Origin: Scenedesmus sp. ARA3
Lineage: Eukaryota > Chlorophyta > Chlorophyceae > Sphaeropleales > Scenedesmaceae
Assembly (NCBI GenBank): GCA_004335835.1
Contig: RWJK01001356.1
Coordinates: 31,391 to 95,390, forward strand
Length of the DNA stretch: 64,000 bases
Reading direction: 5' to 3'
In this document: positions 23,484-35,128 of the stretch, piece by piece
Numbering within the stretch: the stretch's first letter is position 1
Layout of the letters: each line of letters opens with the position of its first letter
Notes under the pieces: model-generated
The model's input: the letters and a program-made list of their open reading frames with translations, nothing else
What the model was told of the DNA's origin: nothing
Database searches by the model: none
Translations under genes and position numbers: made by a program

Positions 23484-26336
23484 ATGCGTTTGGCTGCTTC
23501 GCTGCAAAGAGGAGGCCAGACTCCTTTCCAGGCTTCTCAGACACCTCCACTGAGGCCACGTCGTTGCTCTGTGGTGACACATACGGGCAGGCGTGATACA
23601 TTGCTGGCTGGACTGGTAGCAACTGGCAGCTTGCTGCTGCCTCTAGACGATGCAAGCGCAGCTGCTGCCGCACCTGCAGCGCGCAAGCCCTTCTGTGCTG
23701 TTGTAGATCAAGTGGTGCGTGCGTGTGCAGTGTTGCTGCAGTGCAGCAAATGTGATGCCCTTTCAGGGCACATGCAACATAATGCCCAGTGCAGTCAGCT
23801 CCCGAGCATATCCTGTTATGGTATACAAGCAGCGCACCATCCAGTCCTGCATGTGGCGTTGCAGCAAGCACTCTGGAGGTGACGCTCCCGCGCATGCACC
23901 TGAGCAGGCGCAGCAGCACACGTCACTTGCCTTGTGTTGTTCACATGCCTCACTGTTCAACCTGCGACCTGTTGGACTTGTGCTGTGCAGCCAGCTTGGG
24001 CCTACAACACGCCATGGCGGGTGAGGCAGCCAGACGCTGCAGCTGATGCAGGGTGCAGCATTGCCGCTGGGAGCGCAGATGCTGCAGACGTAGTAGGCGC
24101 TGCTTGCTGCGTAATGCTTGATGCGTGTTGCTGTTTAAAAGCACAATGTTCTTTATGTGTTGGGGAATTTCAAAGCCGCAAGTGAGGCATGCAGCAGCTG
24201 CCCTTGTACGACAACTGTGCAAGCCACCAAACCTGCCAGTCAAGTGCACACCAGGCTACCACGCGCTGCAAGACAGCAGTTTCCTGCACTTTCTGGCTTT
24301 GTGCTTTGCAGGAGAACCTTGTCAGATATGCAAACCATTGACATGCCAAGTAACCTGTCCACCGCTGCAATGCTGTCTCCCGCACTTTCTGGCTGTGTGC
24401 TTTGCAGGAAGACCTTGTCAGCTATGCTGGGGGCAAGACGTGGTACCGCTTTGTCAACTACCTGCCGCCTCCCAGCGGATTTATCAACAAGCTGACTCGC
24501 AACCTGGCCAGCAACATCGCACAGGTGTGCAGCGCTGGCTTGCTTGTCACACGGCAGCTTTCATTGATGATGCACTGCAAGGGGTAGAACATAGACAGCA
24601 GTGCATGGTGGCTCCAGCAGCAGATGCGACACCAAGGTTGGCTGCAGCTCTTTGGGGCGCGACAGTCAGCACATGGCAGACATTACAGCTGATGTTCTTT
24701 GTGTGCCTGCTGTGCGCCCATGCACTACCGGCAGCTGGTACGTGTCAGTAGCTAGTGAGCATGATAGAGCCTGCAGCGCACCTGCTCAGCACCTGCATGG
24801 CTCCTGCCTGCCTCACCCTGCTGCTGCTTCTGAAATTGCAGGACAAGGCGCCGCTGCTGGTGCTGGCAGGTGGCTGTGGGCTGCCTGTCTCGTGCTGTGT
24901 GGCGTCAGCTCAGTGCCTGAGGTGTGCTGTGCTGTGCTGCCTGCTGCTTCTATTTGATTGGTTTGCAGGACAAGGCACCGCTGCTGGTGCTGGCAGGGGG
25001 CCCCGGGCTGCCTGTGTCATATTTGGAGCCGCTGGAGCTGATGGCTGGGGTGGGGCGCCAGGTCATCTTTTATGACCAGGTGGGTTGTAGGGTTCTGTTA
25101 TAGGCGTTTTCGTTGGTTTTGCATGTATTGTTACAGTGCAGTCTAGTTTTGTTGTGCCTAGAGCAGCTGGAGGTGATGGCTGGGGTGGGGCGCCAGGTCA
25201 TCTTCTACGACCAGGTGGGTCTAAGGTCTCTGTTACATCTGTGATATTGCTTCTCTGAGTGTTAGTTTTTTGTGATCTGTTTGTGTTGTACCTGGAGCTG
25301 CTGGAGCTGATGGCTGGCGTGGGGCGCCGGGTCATTTTTCATGACCAGGTGGGGTATGTTATTTCAATTTTGCGGTGTCATATTGCTGGATCTGTTGTTA
25401 TTGTAGTTGGAGCCGCTGAAGCTGACGGCTGGAGCGGGGCGCCAGGTCATCTTGCACAAGTGGGGACAGGCACTATGACATTGTACCCTGCCTTGCACTG
25501 ATCGCCACGTTTTCAAATTTCCTGGTGACAGGTAGACAGCTCACTCGCATGGATATGTGATGGGTGTCTGCTTGCAGGTCGGCTGCGGCAACACATTCCT
25601 TGCCAGCAACAGCACATGCCCGCCTGCAGACCAGCTAACCCTGGACCTCTACCTGCGTCAGATAGATGCTCTGCGCGAGGCGCTTGGACTCGAGAAGGTG
25701 CACCTGTACGGCCAAGGTATTGGCGGTATGGTGGCACTATCATATGCTGCCTCCAAGCAAGGCGCAGCAGGCGGCGTGCTTAGTGTAACAGCAGCATCCA
25801 CAGCTAGCAGCTACAGCCAGTTAGTAACAGATCGGCGAGCAGCACTGAAGGGTCTAGGTGAAGCAGCTGAAGCAGCTTTACTAGCAGCAGATGACGCTGG
25901 CAGCAGCAGCAGCAAAGAGGCAGCAGGTGCGCTGCAGCAGTACACACAGCAGTATGTATGCCGCTCCCCGGCAGCAACAGCAGCATCACCAGCCGGCTGC
26001 GCCCGCTTGGCAGCGCAGCAGCGCAGCAGGCCGGTGTTTGATGCGCTAGCTGGCGGCCGTTACTTCTCTCCTGCAGGAGTTTTAGCAGGCTGGGATGCTC
26101 AGGGCTTAGGGCTTAGCAGCTTGCAGGAAACGCCTGTTCTTGTTACACGGGGCGAGTTTGACGAGGTGTCACACGCTTCAGCGCAGCAGCTGGCAGGGCT
26201 GCTGCCAAATTGCCAGATGGCTGAGTTTGCTGGTGCTGGCAGCTACCAGCACATCGATGCTTGGGAGCCGCACCTGACGGGTATTGAGCTGCACTTGTGC
26301 GCTGCTGAGGGCTCGCCTATCCCCAAGACAGCGTGA
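23484..26336 (+). CDS. Proline-iminopeptidase-like alpha/beta hydrolase, predicted thylakoid lumen, nucleophile Ser replaced by Gly
   Basis: Exons 23484-23714, 24408-24524, 24969-25079 and 25578-26336 total 1218 nt (405 residues). The first 60 residues are a basic transit-like stretch, then GRRDTLLAGLVATGSLLL and a DDASAAAA cleavage region, which is the layout of a twin-arginine lumen signal. The core has LLVLAGGPGLPVSYLEPLE and RQVIFYDQVGCGN (oxyanion region), as in peptidase family S33. The nucleophile elbow reads HLYGQGIGGMVAL where S33 enzymes have G-Q-S-x-G-G, so the catalytic Ser is Gly (codon ggt). A candidate Asp (RGEFDE) and His (SYQHIDAWE) remain. It is probably a non-catalytic hydrolase fold or a new activity. 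Four copies of the exon 3 end occur in the following intron. Confidence 0.85.
24302..24330 (+). repeat. Copy of the acceptor of hydrolase exon 2
   Basis: The segment tgtgctttgcaggagaacc, followed by ttgtcagatatgc, mirrors the true exon 2 acceptor at 24408, with the upstream ggcttt/ggctgt context also repeated. Confidence 0.75.
24842..24900 (+). repeat. Copy of the start of hydrolase exon 3
   Basis: This repeats DKAPLLVLAGG and the LPVS codons directly after a CAG, 127 bases before the true exon 3 at 24969. The oxyanion-loop Pro is changed to Cys in this copy. Confidence 0.88.
25160..25465 (+). repeat. Three copies of the donor end of hydrolase exon 3
   Basis: Segments near 25160-25220, 25289-25355 and 25405-25462 repeat the end of exon 3 (LELMAGVGRQVIFYDQ plus cag|gtgggt). 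The unit is about 125 bases. The first two keep a usable donor; the last has diverged to a Cac-aag-tgg context. Confidence 0.9.
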
Positions 26337-26504
26337 TGGCATTGCTGGCAACATGTTTAGGCTAGGGAAGTGTGTGGTCGCTTTGACTGGAACACATTGG
26401 GGAGACTCTGGCCCCTCTGCCGGCATGGTGTGCATGGTGACGTTTATTGATACCAGTGTTGTTTGGACAATTGGATGGTGGTACACACAGTCATCTGGTT
26501 TGTT

Positions 26505-26660
26505 GGAGCTGGCAGCTACCAGCACATTGATGCTTCGGAGCCGCACCTGACGAGTATTGAGGTGCACTTGTGTGCTGCTGAGGGCTCGCCTATCCCCAAG
26601 ACAGCGTAATAGCATTGCTGGTAGCATGTTGAGGCTTGGGGAGCAGCCTGCCATAGTGGC
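26505..26660 (+). repeat. Duplicated 3' end of the lumen hydrolase gene, including the stop codon
   Basis: The last 100 coding bases and the start of the 3' UTR (about 26232-26370) recur about 275 bases downstream. They encode GSYQHIDASEPHLTSIEVHL and PIPKTA followed by TAA. The copy is about 90% identical by eye. Confidence 0.92.
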
Positions 26661-27831
26661 ATTGCTAGTGGCATTGCTTGCCTTCAAGTTGGATGCGTGT
26701 GTGGTTGCAACCAATTGCAACAATTGCACTGCGACATCTCGTGGGAGTTGCTTCTGTTCCACGAAATGTGCAGATTCTGTGTTTGGTGCGGTTTAACAAG
26801 GTGTCGTGTCTGCTGTCTGTTCCTTGTGTTGACCACTGGATGGTGGGCCAGTTGCAGTGTCCAGAGTTTGCAGCAGGGGCTGCGGCTGCCTAGACAGCCA
26901 CACCGCGACTGCAGGCGGTACATGTACATGTACATGTAGCTGTTGCAGCAGTACTCATAATACTATAGCAGTAGCACAAACTTACACGTAAAGTCGGCAA
27001 CCCAGGTTGCAGGCCTGTAGGTTTCCCCACAACGCAGCAGCTTGAGGGCTACACTAGTGCCATAAGTGCCACATTTGATGGCACCACAGCAGTGCAATGG
27101 CCAGCCTCACTGCAAGTGATAACGTAATTCATTGAGGATGTCAAAACCACGTAGACTTGGCAGCTGACATAGCTCCTGACATAGCTCCTGAAATGCACAC
27201 CTCTTCCCACAGAACCTCAACACATATTGTACATCTTCGACACAGTCGCATGCAGCGTTGCTGGACTGCTTTCATGTACTCAATGTACTCAATGACATGC
27301 AACTGACTGCATCTCTGCAGTGCAACACGTGCACCCTCTGCAACAGGACCCCAGCAGCCTATTGTACATTGTGCAGTGAACAACCTGCACAACGTTTCAA
27401 AGAACCCCAACTGCATGTCGTCCATCTGTGCAGCGCAACACATGCACGGCAACCTCCATGGACACCGCCCATCTATTGCACATGTGCGCAGGGACACCCA
27501 TGCACTGTTATATCCCTACAACGCAGTGACCTGCGCAGGAACACACACCAAACGCCACATGATCACGACCATGAGTGCGATTGATCGCGTACATACCAAA
27601 CACCATACAACCCCAACAAATCGCACAGCAGCAACAGCGGCAAGGCAGTACAGCATCTTGCAGCTACAACCGCCCACACATCTGCAATGGCTGACCAGCC
27701 TAGCAAGCCCACAGGTGGCCACTGCCCTACACCTCAACATTTGAGCAACCTCACGCAAAGCTGCATTTTCAGCATCTTTGCAGGACATGTGCACGTGAGG
27801 TGATGCCCAGGTTTGTTGGTTTGTTGCATCT
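26661..27831. other. Region without a supported gene
   Basis: It contains a TACATG repeat (26917-26937), a short acatagctcctg duplication (27166-27190) and Cys/His-rich open frames with no family features. The open frames look like read-through of low-complexity DNA. Confidence 0.55.
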
Positions 27832-27942
27832 TCATCGGCCTTTTCGGCTTGTGAAGTGCGTGCCCAGCTCCCAGCCAGTGCCTGCTGGCTGAAATGTTTC
27901 AACATCCTCCCCAGCACAGGCGTGCCAGGCGGTGTAGTCAAC
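27832..27942 (-). CDS. Possible terminal exon of an unknown minus-strand gene
   Basis: After a CCACCAG acceptor at 27943 the minus strand reads VDYTAWHACAGEDVETFQPA and continues to a TGA at 27832-27834. The aromatic and acidic composition without homopolymers looks like real protein, but I do not recognise it and cannot find its upstream exons with confidence. Confidence 0.3.
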   Translation of the reverse strand, partial: VDYTAWHACAGEDVETFQPAGTGWELGTHFTSRKGR

Positions 27943-28195
27943 CTGGTGGAAGTCCAGCCACATGCACACGGTTCAAAAACTACATGTAGGTCCAAGTACA
28001 CGCTTCACACGAGCAGCACCTGCAACCTGGGTACAACACCGTGCAGCATGCGGCCTCCATGAAGTAACAAAGGACAACACATTTTTTACTCCCAAGTAAC
28101 CAAGAACCACAAGTTCCTAAATGCTGCGGTAAGGCCTCTGCTGACTGATGAGGTTTCAGCAGCGACCCCATTACTTTCGGCAGCAGACGCAGCCT

Positions 28196-28530
28196 GGTGG
28201 TGATAGAATCAGCAGCATATGCAGCCTGGTGGTTATACAGTCATCGGCACACGCAGCTGGTGGTGACACAATCATCGGCACACGCAGCTGTTGGTGACAC
28301 AATCATCGGCACACGCAGCTGGTGGTGACACAATCATCGGCACACGCAGCTGGTGGTGATAAAATCAGCGGCACACGCAGTTGGTGGTGACACAATCATC
28401 GGCACACGCAGCTGGTGGTGACAAAATCATCGGCACACGCAGCTGGTGGTGATACAATCATCGGCACACGCAGCTGGTGGTGATAAAATCAGCGGCACAC
28501 GCAGCTGGTGGTGATACAGTCATCGGCACA
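28196..28530. repeat. 31-bp minisatellite, about 10-11 copies
   Basis: The unit is caatcatcggcacacgcagc plus tggtggtgaca. Variants are ataaaatcagcgg for acaatcatcgg, and gcagttgg for gcagctgg. The unit length is not a multiple of three, so it is not a coding repeat. First and last copies are degenerate. Confidence 0.95.
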
Positions 28531-29322
28531 CCATTCAAAAGATGCCTGCACGTCGACGCATGCTGCACATTCACCACCTTTCAACCTGCGTCAACAACCT
28601 GCGGCAGCCACCTGCGTAACAAGATGCAGCCCAATGAAATATATAACCACAAGTGCAGAGCAACTGTGCTCCCATCACTTGCTTTGATTGCAAAACTCCA
28701 GCAACTGCAACAGTAATTGTGGCTGAGGCTCGCTCTATGCACCCCTGCTGCTGCTATGCACTTGCAGTTGTCATTCACGAACTTAAGCCGCTGCAGAGCC
28801 CCACTGTACACATGGCACCAGTGCCCAGGCCCATAACCAGTGCCAAGCCTGCTGCAGCAACTGCACAAACAGCACAGGGGTCAATGCACGCGCCACCCCC
28901 TCTTGTGGCGCGTGCTTTACTGTCAACCTGCTTGCTGTCGGTGTGTGCCCGCACAATAACTAACTGGCTTGCCATGCCACGGTTGCAGGCGATCCATAGC
29001 AGTCATCGCAAATTGCCACGGGCAGACGAGACACAACTTGCCACTTAACGCATTGATGCACAACGGCAGCCATCAGCATGCATCACAGCTAACCACAGTA
29101 GCAGCAGGCTGCAGCCTGTTCACTGTTGCCTTTTAAAATAAGCCGCACAAACCGCCGAGCAGAAGAAAAGAAATTCTTTCAAGCTTGCCTACGTCACAGT
29201 CGCCTCACACGGGGCAAACTTGGTGTTGTCAAGTCGCGTTGAAACTGCGTTGCTCACGGGTCCGAGGGGCTCCCTGCTGGCCAAACTGCAGCTGCAACCA
29301 ACACAACAGCGAGAGCAGCGGC

Positions 29323-30198
29323 TTAGATGTGCAGCTGTTTGACCTTGTTGGCAGCACTTGAGTTGATGTGCATGAGGGGTTGCACGGCTACCTGGAGTAG
29401 CCCTTGTGCTGCGCTAAAACAACACAGACTTGCCATGGCAATGCAATGCAGCGCAAGACAGGTACTGCGGCTGCAATGGAAGGCAAGGGGAAGTGCCAGC
29501 ACTGCTAGAAGCGGCAATAACTGGTGGCGTCCAAGCAATCCACTGTCGGCTACTGTGCCGCACTTGATCCCCTTGAGCGCGTTACAGCATGGGTGCCATC
29601 AAACACATAGGAAGGCAAGCTGCCTAACATCTTGGCTCCCATCATGCGCTGCAGCTCGTGATGTCCTCGACAATCAGCCAGCAGCAGCTGTATAAACTGC
29701 AAGCTTTTGAAGTTGGTGAGTGCACCTGCATCATCTGCTCCTTTGCCCTGATAACGAGGCCACACACATCCTTCACCCTCTGCCACATATTTGTACCCAG
29801 TGCGGAATGTGAAGTATGCAAAAACCCTCACCTGCTCCCAGCCTCTGCTTCAGCTGCTTCATGTAGGATGGCAGGCCGTGCAGCACCTTGACCAGGCCGT
29901 GCAGCACCCTGACCAGCGTTTCAAAGCCAAGGTATACGCAGTCACCCACGTCTCTGAATAAGTCTGGGAACAGAGAGGCAGCCACACTGAGTAGGGCAGC
30001 GAACCAGCCTGCCATGGCCACAGACGCACCAGTCGGGTCCATTGCTGCTGCTGTGCCAGCACCCAGCAGGGCACTGGTCACGGCAGCGCTGCCGATTTTG
30101 CGACGGGTTGGCTCGTCGTAAGGGCACTGCGGCGCCACGACTGCGCTTGGAAGGCCTTCGCCTTGATCGGTAGTGATGGTACACAGGTCCATAACGCT
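29323..30198 (-). CDS. Uncharacterised minus-strand gene fragment(s)
   Basis: A convincing exon runs from a CTGCAG acceptor at 30198 to a cag|gtgagg donor at about 29834. It encodes SVMDLCTITTDQGEGLPSAV, then a Gly/Ala-rich helix pair (SAAVTSALLGAGTAAAMDP, MAGWFAALLSVAASLFPDLF), then GLPSYMKQLKQRLGAG. Downstream possibilities are RVKDVCGLVIRAKEQMMQ near 29740-29790 and VAVQPLMHINSSAANKVKQL near 29330, ending in TAA at 29323. The upstream exons are unknown. The hydrophobic helices suggest membrane association. I do not recognise a family. Confidence 0.4.
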
Positions 30199-30922
30199 CT
30201 GCAGAAGACAGTAGCAGCACAGAGTCACGCTCGATGCCAAGCAACTGCGCCAGACATCAGACGTGGTAACACATGATACACTTGCAGGAGTAGATTGCTC
30301 CTTTTGCTGCGGATGCGCTGAGCTCCATTCCACGTCAGAAAGCGCGGGTACGCAGGTTGTGCAACAACCACAGCACCATGCAAGGCGTTCAGCTCACCTG
30401 CCGTGCTTTCAATCAAAGATCAAGAGAAAGAGAGTGTTGATGGCGTGCTGTAATGCTCAAAAGACTCACAACCTTGAGCTGGCAGGACCGTGGCAAATCG
30501 CTTTGAGACTACAAGCTGGTCATATGTTTAATGAACTTGACAGATTAAACTTTACTGAACATTTGATGGTTGGCGAAAGGCGGAACCGGGTACAATGCCA
30601 GTCCAGGATGTCATACTCCGATTGAGTCCATTGAATGGGAGATTCCCTGTCCAAATGGCTTCCTCTGGCACTTTCATGCAAGGCTGCCGTATTATTTGAA
30701 CTCAATGAATACGACGAACCCGTTGCTCGAGAACTGTCTTCGTCGGTATACACGCGCTCCTGGAGTCGGAACGCTGCTTTCTGCTCTGTAGCCATGTGTA
30801 GCCCCGCGCACGCTGTCGATCCGTCAGCAGAACAATTCAAAGTTGAATCTGATGAAAAGGAGGTCGGTCGTCACGCCAGCGAAGTATCCCGTGGGATGCC
30901 ACATGGTGCATGTGAAGCCATT

Positions 30923-30946
30923 CAGTACTCTCTGCAGAGAGTACTG
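30923..30946. repeat. Perfect 24-bp palindrome
   Basis: The sequence cagtactctctg/cagagagtactg is its own reverse complement over 24 bases. Two further palindromic elements follow: gtagactagtctac at 31069-31082 and the hairpin cgccag-tga-ctggcg at 31104-31118. Confidence 0.95.
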
Positions 30947-31373
30947 CTACGTGATTACAAAACACGCACTGTGGAACGGACAGATTGCTTGATCAGATCA
31001 GCACACAATCAGCATCAACCCTGTAGCAGAGGGACAAGCAGAAGTGCTCGAATTAATTAAAAACTGCCGTAGACTAGTCTACAGTAGACTAAGTCTCAGT
31101 CAGCGCCAGTGACTGGCGAGACCGAGTCAGCAGCAGCACCAAGCTGGGTTTGCAAGGGTCGTGAACCAGTCAAGCAGTACCGGGTAAACAAGCAAAACCA
31201 TGCTGCCGGGGTCACGCACTCCTTGTGTCCAAACAGAGCCTACGAGCCTGCTGCATCCTTCATTGTCTTGAACAGTGTAGCTGCCATCAGAGCTGCTGCC
31301 ACAGTCTGTCAACACAAACCACTATGACATTGATGCTGTGACTACACGACAAACCGCCTGGCCCCACGCATAA

Positions 31374-31378
31374 TTACA
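31374..31378 (-). terminator. Possible TGTAA polyadenylation signal of the EMB8-like gene
   Basis: TGTAA on the minus strand lies 164 bases past the stop codon at 31542. TGTAA is the usual polyadenylation signal of chlorophyte algae. The assignment is positional only. Confidence 0.3.
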
Positions 31379-31541
31379 CACGCACCCAACAGCTGCTGCA
31401 GATGCTGGAGCATGAATCTGTACGATTAAATGCTGGGCGGCCGCTGTAAGCTGCACAGTAGATGCAGCCGTACAGCAGCACAGCCAGTCAAAGTGGTGCT
31501 GTGCACACTTAGCAGAGCTCAACCCAGAGACTGCGCCACTA

Positions 31542-31618
31542 TCAGAACGCCCAGCGCAGCTGCGTTGTGCAAATGTCAGCTGCTGCAAGTGCTGCTGCTT
31601 CTGCCAGGACCTTCCCAA

Positions 31619-31649
<31 letters not shown>

Positions 31650-31874
31650 AGCCTGCTCAGCCTTGTCACTGCAGGCTGCAGCAGCCACCAGCTCGCTAGC
31701 AGCAGCTGCTGCAACTGCTGTGGGCGATGCCAGCTCCGCTTGCTTGGCGACATCAGCACTTGCAGCAACAGCAGCACTTGCAGCAACGTCAGGTACTGAC
31801 ACAACATCAGCACCAGTCACAGGCTCTGGTGTGCTGCTGTTGCTGCTGCTTCTGACCCACCGCCGCCGCAGCGA

Positions 31875-31907
<33 letters not shown>

Positions 31908-34900
31908 CTTACGGCTTGTGGACTTGGCTTCACCAAACCACAGCTGCTCCATTGTATCAAGCGCAGGCACAGCTTGCCTGCTGCTTGAAACTGCATCAAT
32001 CTCAGCCTCGCTGCAGCTGCTGCTGCTGCTGATAGAAGAGCTTGCCGTGTAGACTGCCGTGCTGCTGCTGGCTGCGGCTGCTGCAGTGCTGCTGCTGCTG
32101 CTGGTGGCAGTAACCGTCACAGCGATCCGCTGCCCACTTGCCGCCTGCTTTGTACTGCCTGCTGCTGCAACCTCCTGCTGCTCCTGCACACTGTTGCTGC
32201 TGCTGCTGCTGCCCTGCTGCTTCTGCTTCATTAGCTCGATGTGCACTGAGCTGAGCCACTCCATGACAGCAGCATCTGACCAGGGCTGCTGGAAGGGCGC
32301 CCCAGGGCCTGAAGCCCAGCCCAGGTGGCCTCCGCAAGGCGTCACTGCGACAGGAAAGCACAGGAAAGGGGCGTCAGCCACAGCAGAAGACGCAGCACCA
32401 TGACGATGGTGTTGTGGCTGTGTCTGTGCTGCACATACTCAGACCTTTATATAAGTAAAGACGAGCCCCTTGCAACCATAGCATCCGGTCGTAGTTAACC
32501 CCTGCTCAAAAGCAGCTGTTCACTTCATCACGCACGCCAGCGCGGTGGTGGCCTCAATGCCCTGCCAGCGTGCAGCGCAAGTGGGTTGGCCTAGTAGCCA
32601 ACATGGCTTTACTAGGTGCATCACCCCTTCCACCAGCCTGAGCACAGTGCCCTCACCTGCCAGCATGCAGTAAGGGTTGTCCTGGATAGCATCGCAAGGA
32701 ATGGCCTCTGCAGGTGCAATGGGGTCATCCAGCGCCTGGATGCAAAGCAACGGCAGCCGCACCGCAGGTATGCGCTTGGCGCTGCTGCTGCCCGCATAGT
32801 AGGCATCAACGTCCTCCCAGTCTGCGCAGAAAAGAGAAAGCAGGAGCAGGATAACGGCCGCATTTAGGTCAATCACCAGGCAATTTGACTGTATCTGCTG
32901 CAAATGTTGGGTGCTCACTCTCCACAAAAAAACAGCCCCAGTGGCAGGGGCGCGGGTGCTGGAGCATTGTGAATTGAGTTGAACAACTAGCGTGGTTGTG
33001 AGCGATCACACCACCACGCAAAGCCCGCCCATGGGCTGGCCAGCCCACCATCAAGCCTTGCACCATCACTCCAAGCGCTACAGCAGGAGCGATGCTGTGC
33101 CTTACCAAAGCTGTGCACGCGGAATGGCCTCATACAACTCACTGTGGGCACTGTGGGCACTACATGCGGCTGCGCAAGCCCTTTCAAAACTAGGATAGCA
33201 AGTTCAACCACATCAAAGTACATGTTAAGGTCACTCACTAAAGCTGTGCACAGTGATGGCTTCATCAAACTCGCGGATGGTGGTGCAGGTGGGCACCAGC
33301 TGCGGCTGCGCTGGCCCCGAGTGCCCCCGCCACACCAGGTGGTGCTTAGCAAAGATGCGCTTCAGGCCGGCTGCCAGGTTCCAGTTGTAGATCTTGTTGA
33401 AACCCTGCGGCAGCAACAGAAAGCAGTATTGGTTTTGTAAAAGGAACAATGAAGGTGCTTGGCAAAGATGCCCTTCAGGCCGGCTGCCAGGTTCCAGTTG
33501 TAGATCTTGTTGAAGCCCTGCGCCAGTATACAAATGATCTGATCAATGTGTCACTAACATGTAGGAAGCTTGTTGGAGAAATGACAGTAGGGACAGACTG
33601 CCGTGCAAGGGCAGGCGCACGTTGGTATGCTGCTGCAGCCCCCGTGTTACCACACCAGCATACTGCTGACAGGCCACCGCGCCCGGCGTTCAGCATAACT
33701 ACAGGCAGCGAGATGTAAGCAAGACGACCAGGCATACACAGATCGCCCTGGCCAGCACGCACTGCACACCTCGTTGATCTGCTTGTTGCTGATGGTGAGG
33801 TCAAAGGGGTTGCACATGCTCACTGCCGCCTCGATGGGCGTGTCTTCCCCCTGTGAGCAGCAGCAGAAGGCACAGGCGCGACAGGTCAGCGCACACACAC
33901 TTCAGGCCTTGAACTTTAACAGCCCAACGCAGTAGCTGTTCTGCAGCTGAGGCAGCCATGCACCTGCTGTGCCTGTTGTGTACAGCGTCAACCAGCGCAT
34001 GCCCACTCTGCCAGGGTGAGGTTGCCATGGTAGCACTGCTGCAACTGCTGCGAGTAAGCCCTAGCACTGCTGCAACTGCTGCGAGTGAGCCTTGAACTGA
34101 ATAAAGGTCTTGATATTCAATGATCGTGTGCAAGGCGCACCTGCTCCCCCAGGTAGTTGACCAGGATGTTTGCGCCCAGCGACCAGCCAGCAGCAAACAG
34201 CGTGGAGTTGGGGAAGCGCTTGTGCACGTGGTCCACCACCTGAGCGGCAGCAGCACAGCACGCCACGATGCAGCACATTGAGAAGCCAATTCACATTAAC
34301 CGACACCAGCAGCATGACAGCATCTGCAAAACGGCCCTGCAGGTGCATCGCACAGGATGCCTGCGCGCTGCTTGCAAACTGGCTGTTGAGTGACGCAACT
34401 GGGTGCAGACAACTGCAGCTGGCACTACTTCAGCACCTTGCCAAACCAAATCGGTGCAAGCATCACACTGTCTAGCTTGCGCCTGCAGCATAAGGCACTG
34501 CTGTCAAGCTGTTGATTGATCTTGCACTTCCTGGCAGGCAACAGGCAGCTTGCATCTGCTGCATGCTGCCCACCTCTCGCGTGTCGCCAGTGAACGAGGC
34601 CGAGTAGAACTGCGGGGTTAGCACTGGGCTGTCTGCAGTGCCGCGGCTGTTGAACACTGCTGCGCGGATGCCTGCATGGCGTGCCTGCAGCACTGCATGC
34701 TGCACGTATGAGTCGCCGCTGCCACCTGTCAGGCCAGGGAACAGAATCAGCACTGGAGCGTCTGCTGGCAAGTCCTGCGAGCAAAAAGCAGGTAAAAGAC
34801 AGCAGCAGTAGCTGAAGTTGCGACATATAGGCAGCATTGAAGCAATCACGCTTGATGCTTGCAGGATTGTCAACGCTCACTGCAGGACTAACGTATGCCA

Positions 34901-35085
34901 ATTGTGTCCCTGCTTTCTCTGCTTTTCACATCCACAAGACTGTGACAGCAGACCAGTGAAGCAGTCGCATAGCATTGCTCTTCATCACCATAACCATATG
35001 TATGCTGCATCGCCATATCAAGCAGCATATGTACATGACGTTCATCAAATACGCTGCCAATATCGCGGCGTATTGCTGAAGCTGG

Positions 35086-35128
<43 letters not shown>

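Larger units (their letters stand above)
30199..31541. other. Region of different composition with palindromes; possible 5' exon on the minus strand
   Basis: From about 30480 to 31130 the sequence lacks the CTG/CAG bias of the rest of the window. A minus-strand open frame begins at 30795 (MATEQKAAFRLQERVYTDED) and could be a first exon of the gene at 29323-30198, but no clean donor was found. A 141-codon plus-strand frame (30635-31060) overlaps it. Neither can be assigned. Confidence 0.35.

Noticed and set aside
26917..26937. TACATG repeat as a regulatory operator
   Set aside because: A short simple repeat with no flanking promoter evidence.
28196..28530. CRISPR-like direct repeat array
   Set aside because: There are no spacers: the 31-bp units are contiguous and degenerate. 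The setting is a eukaryotic nuclear genome.
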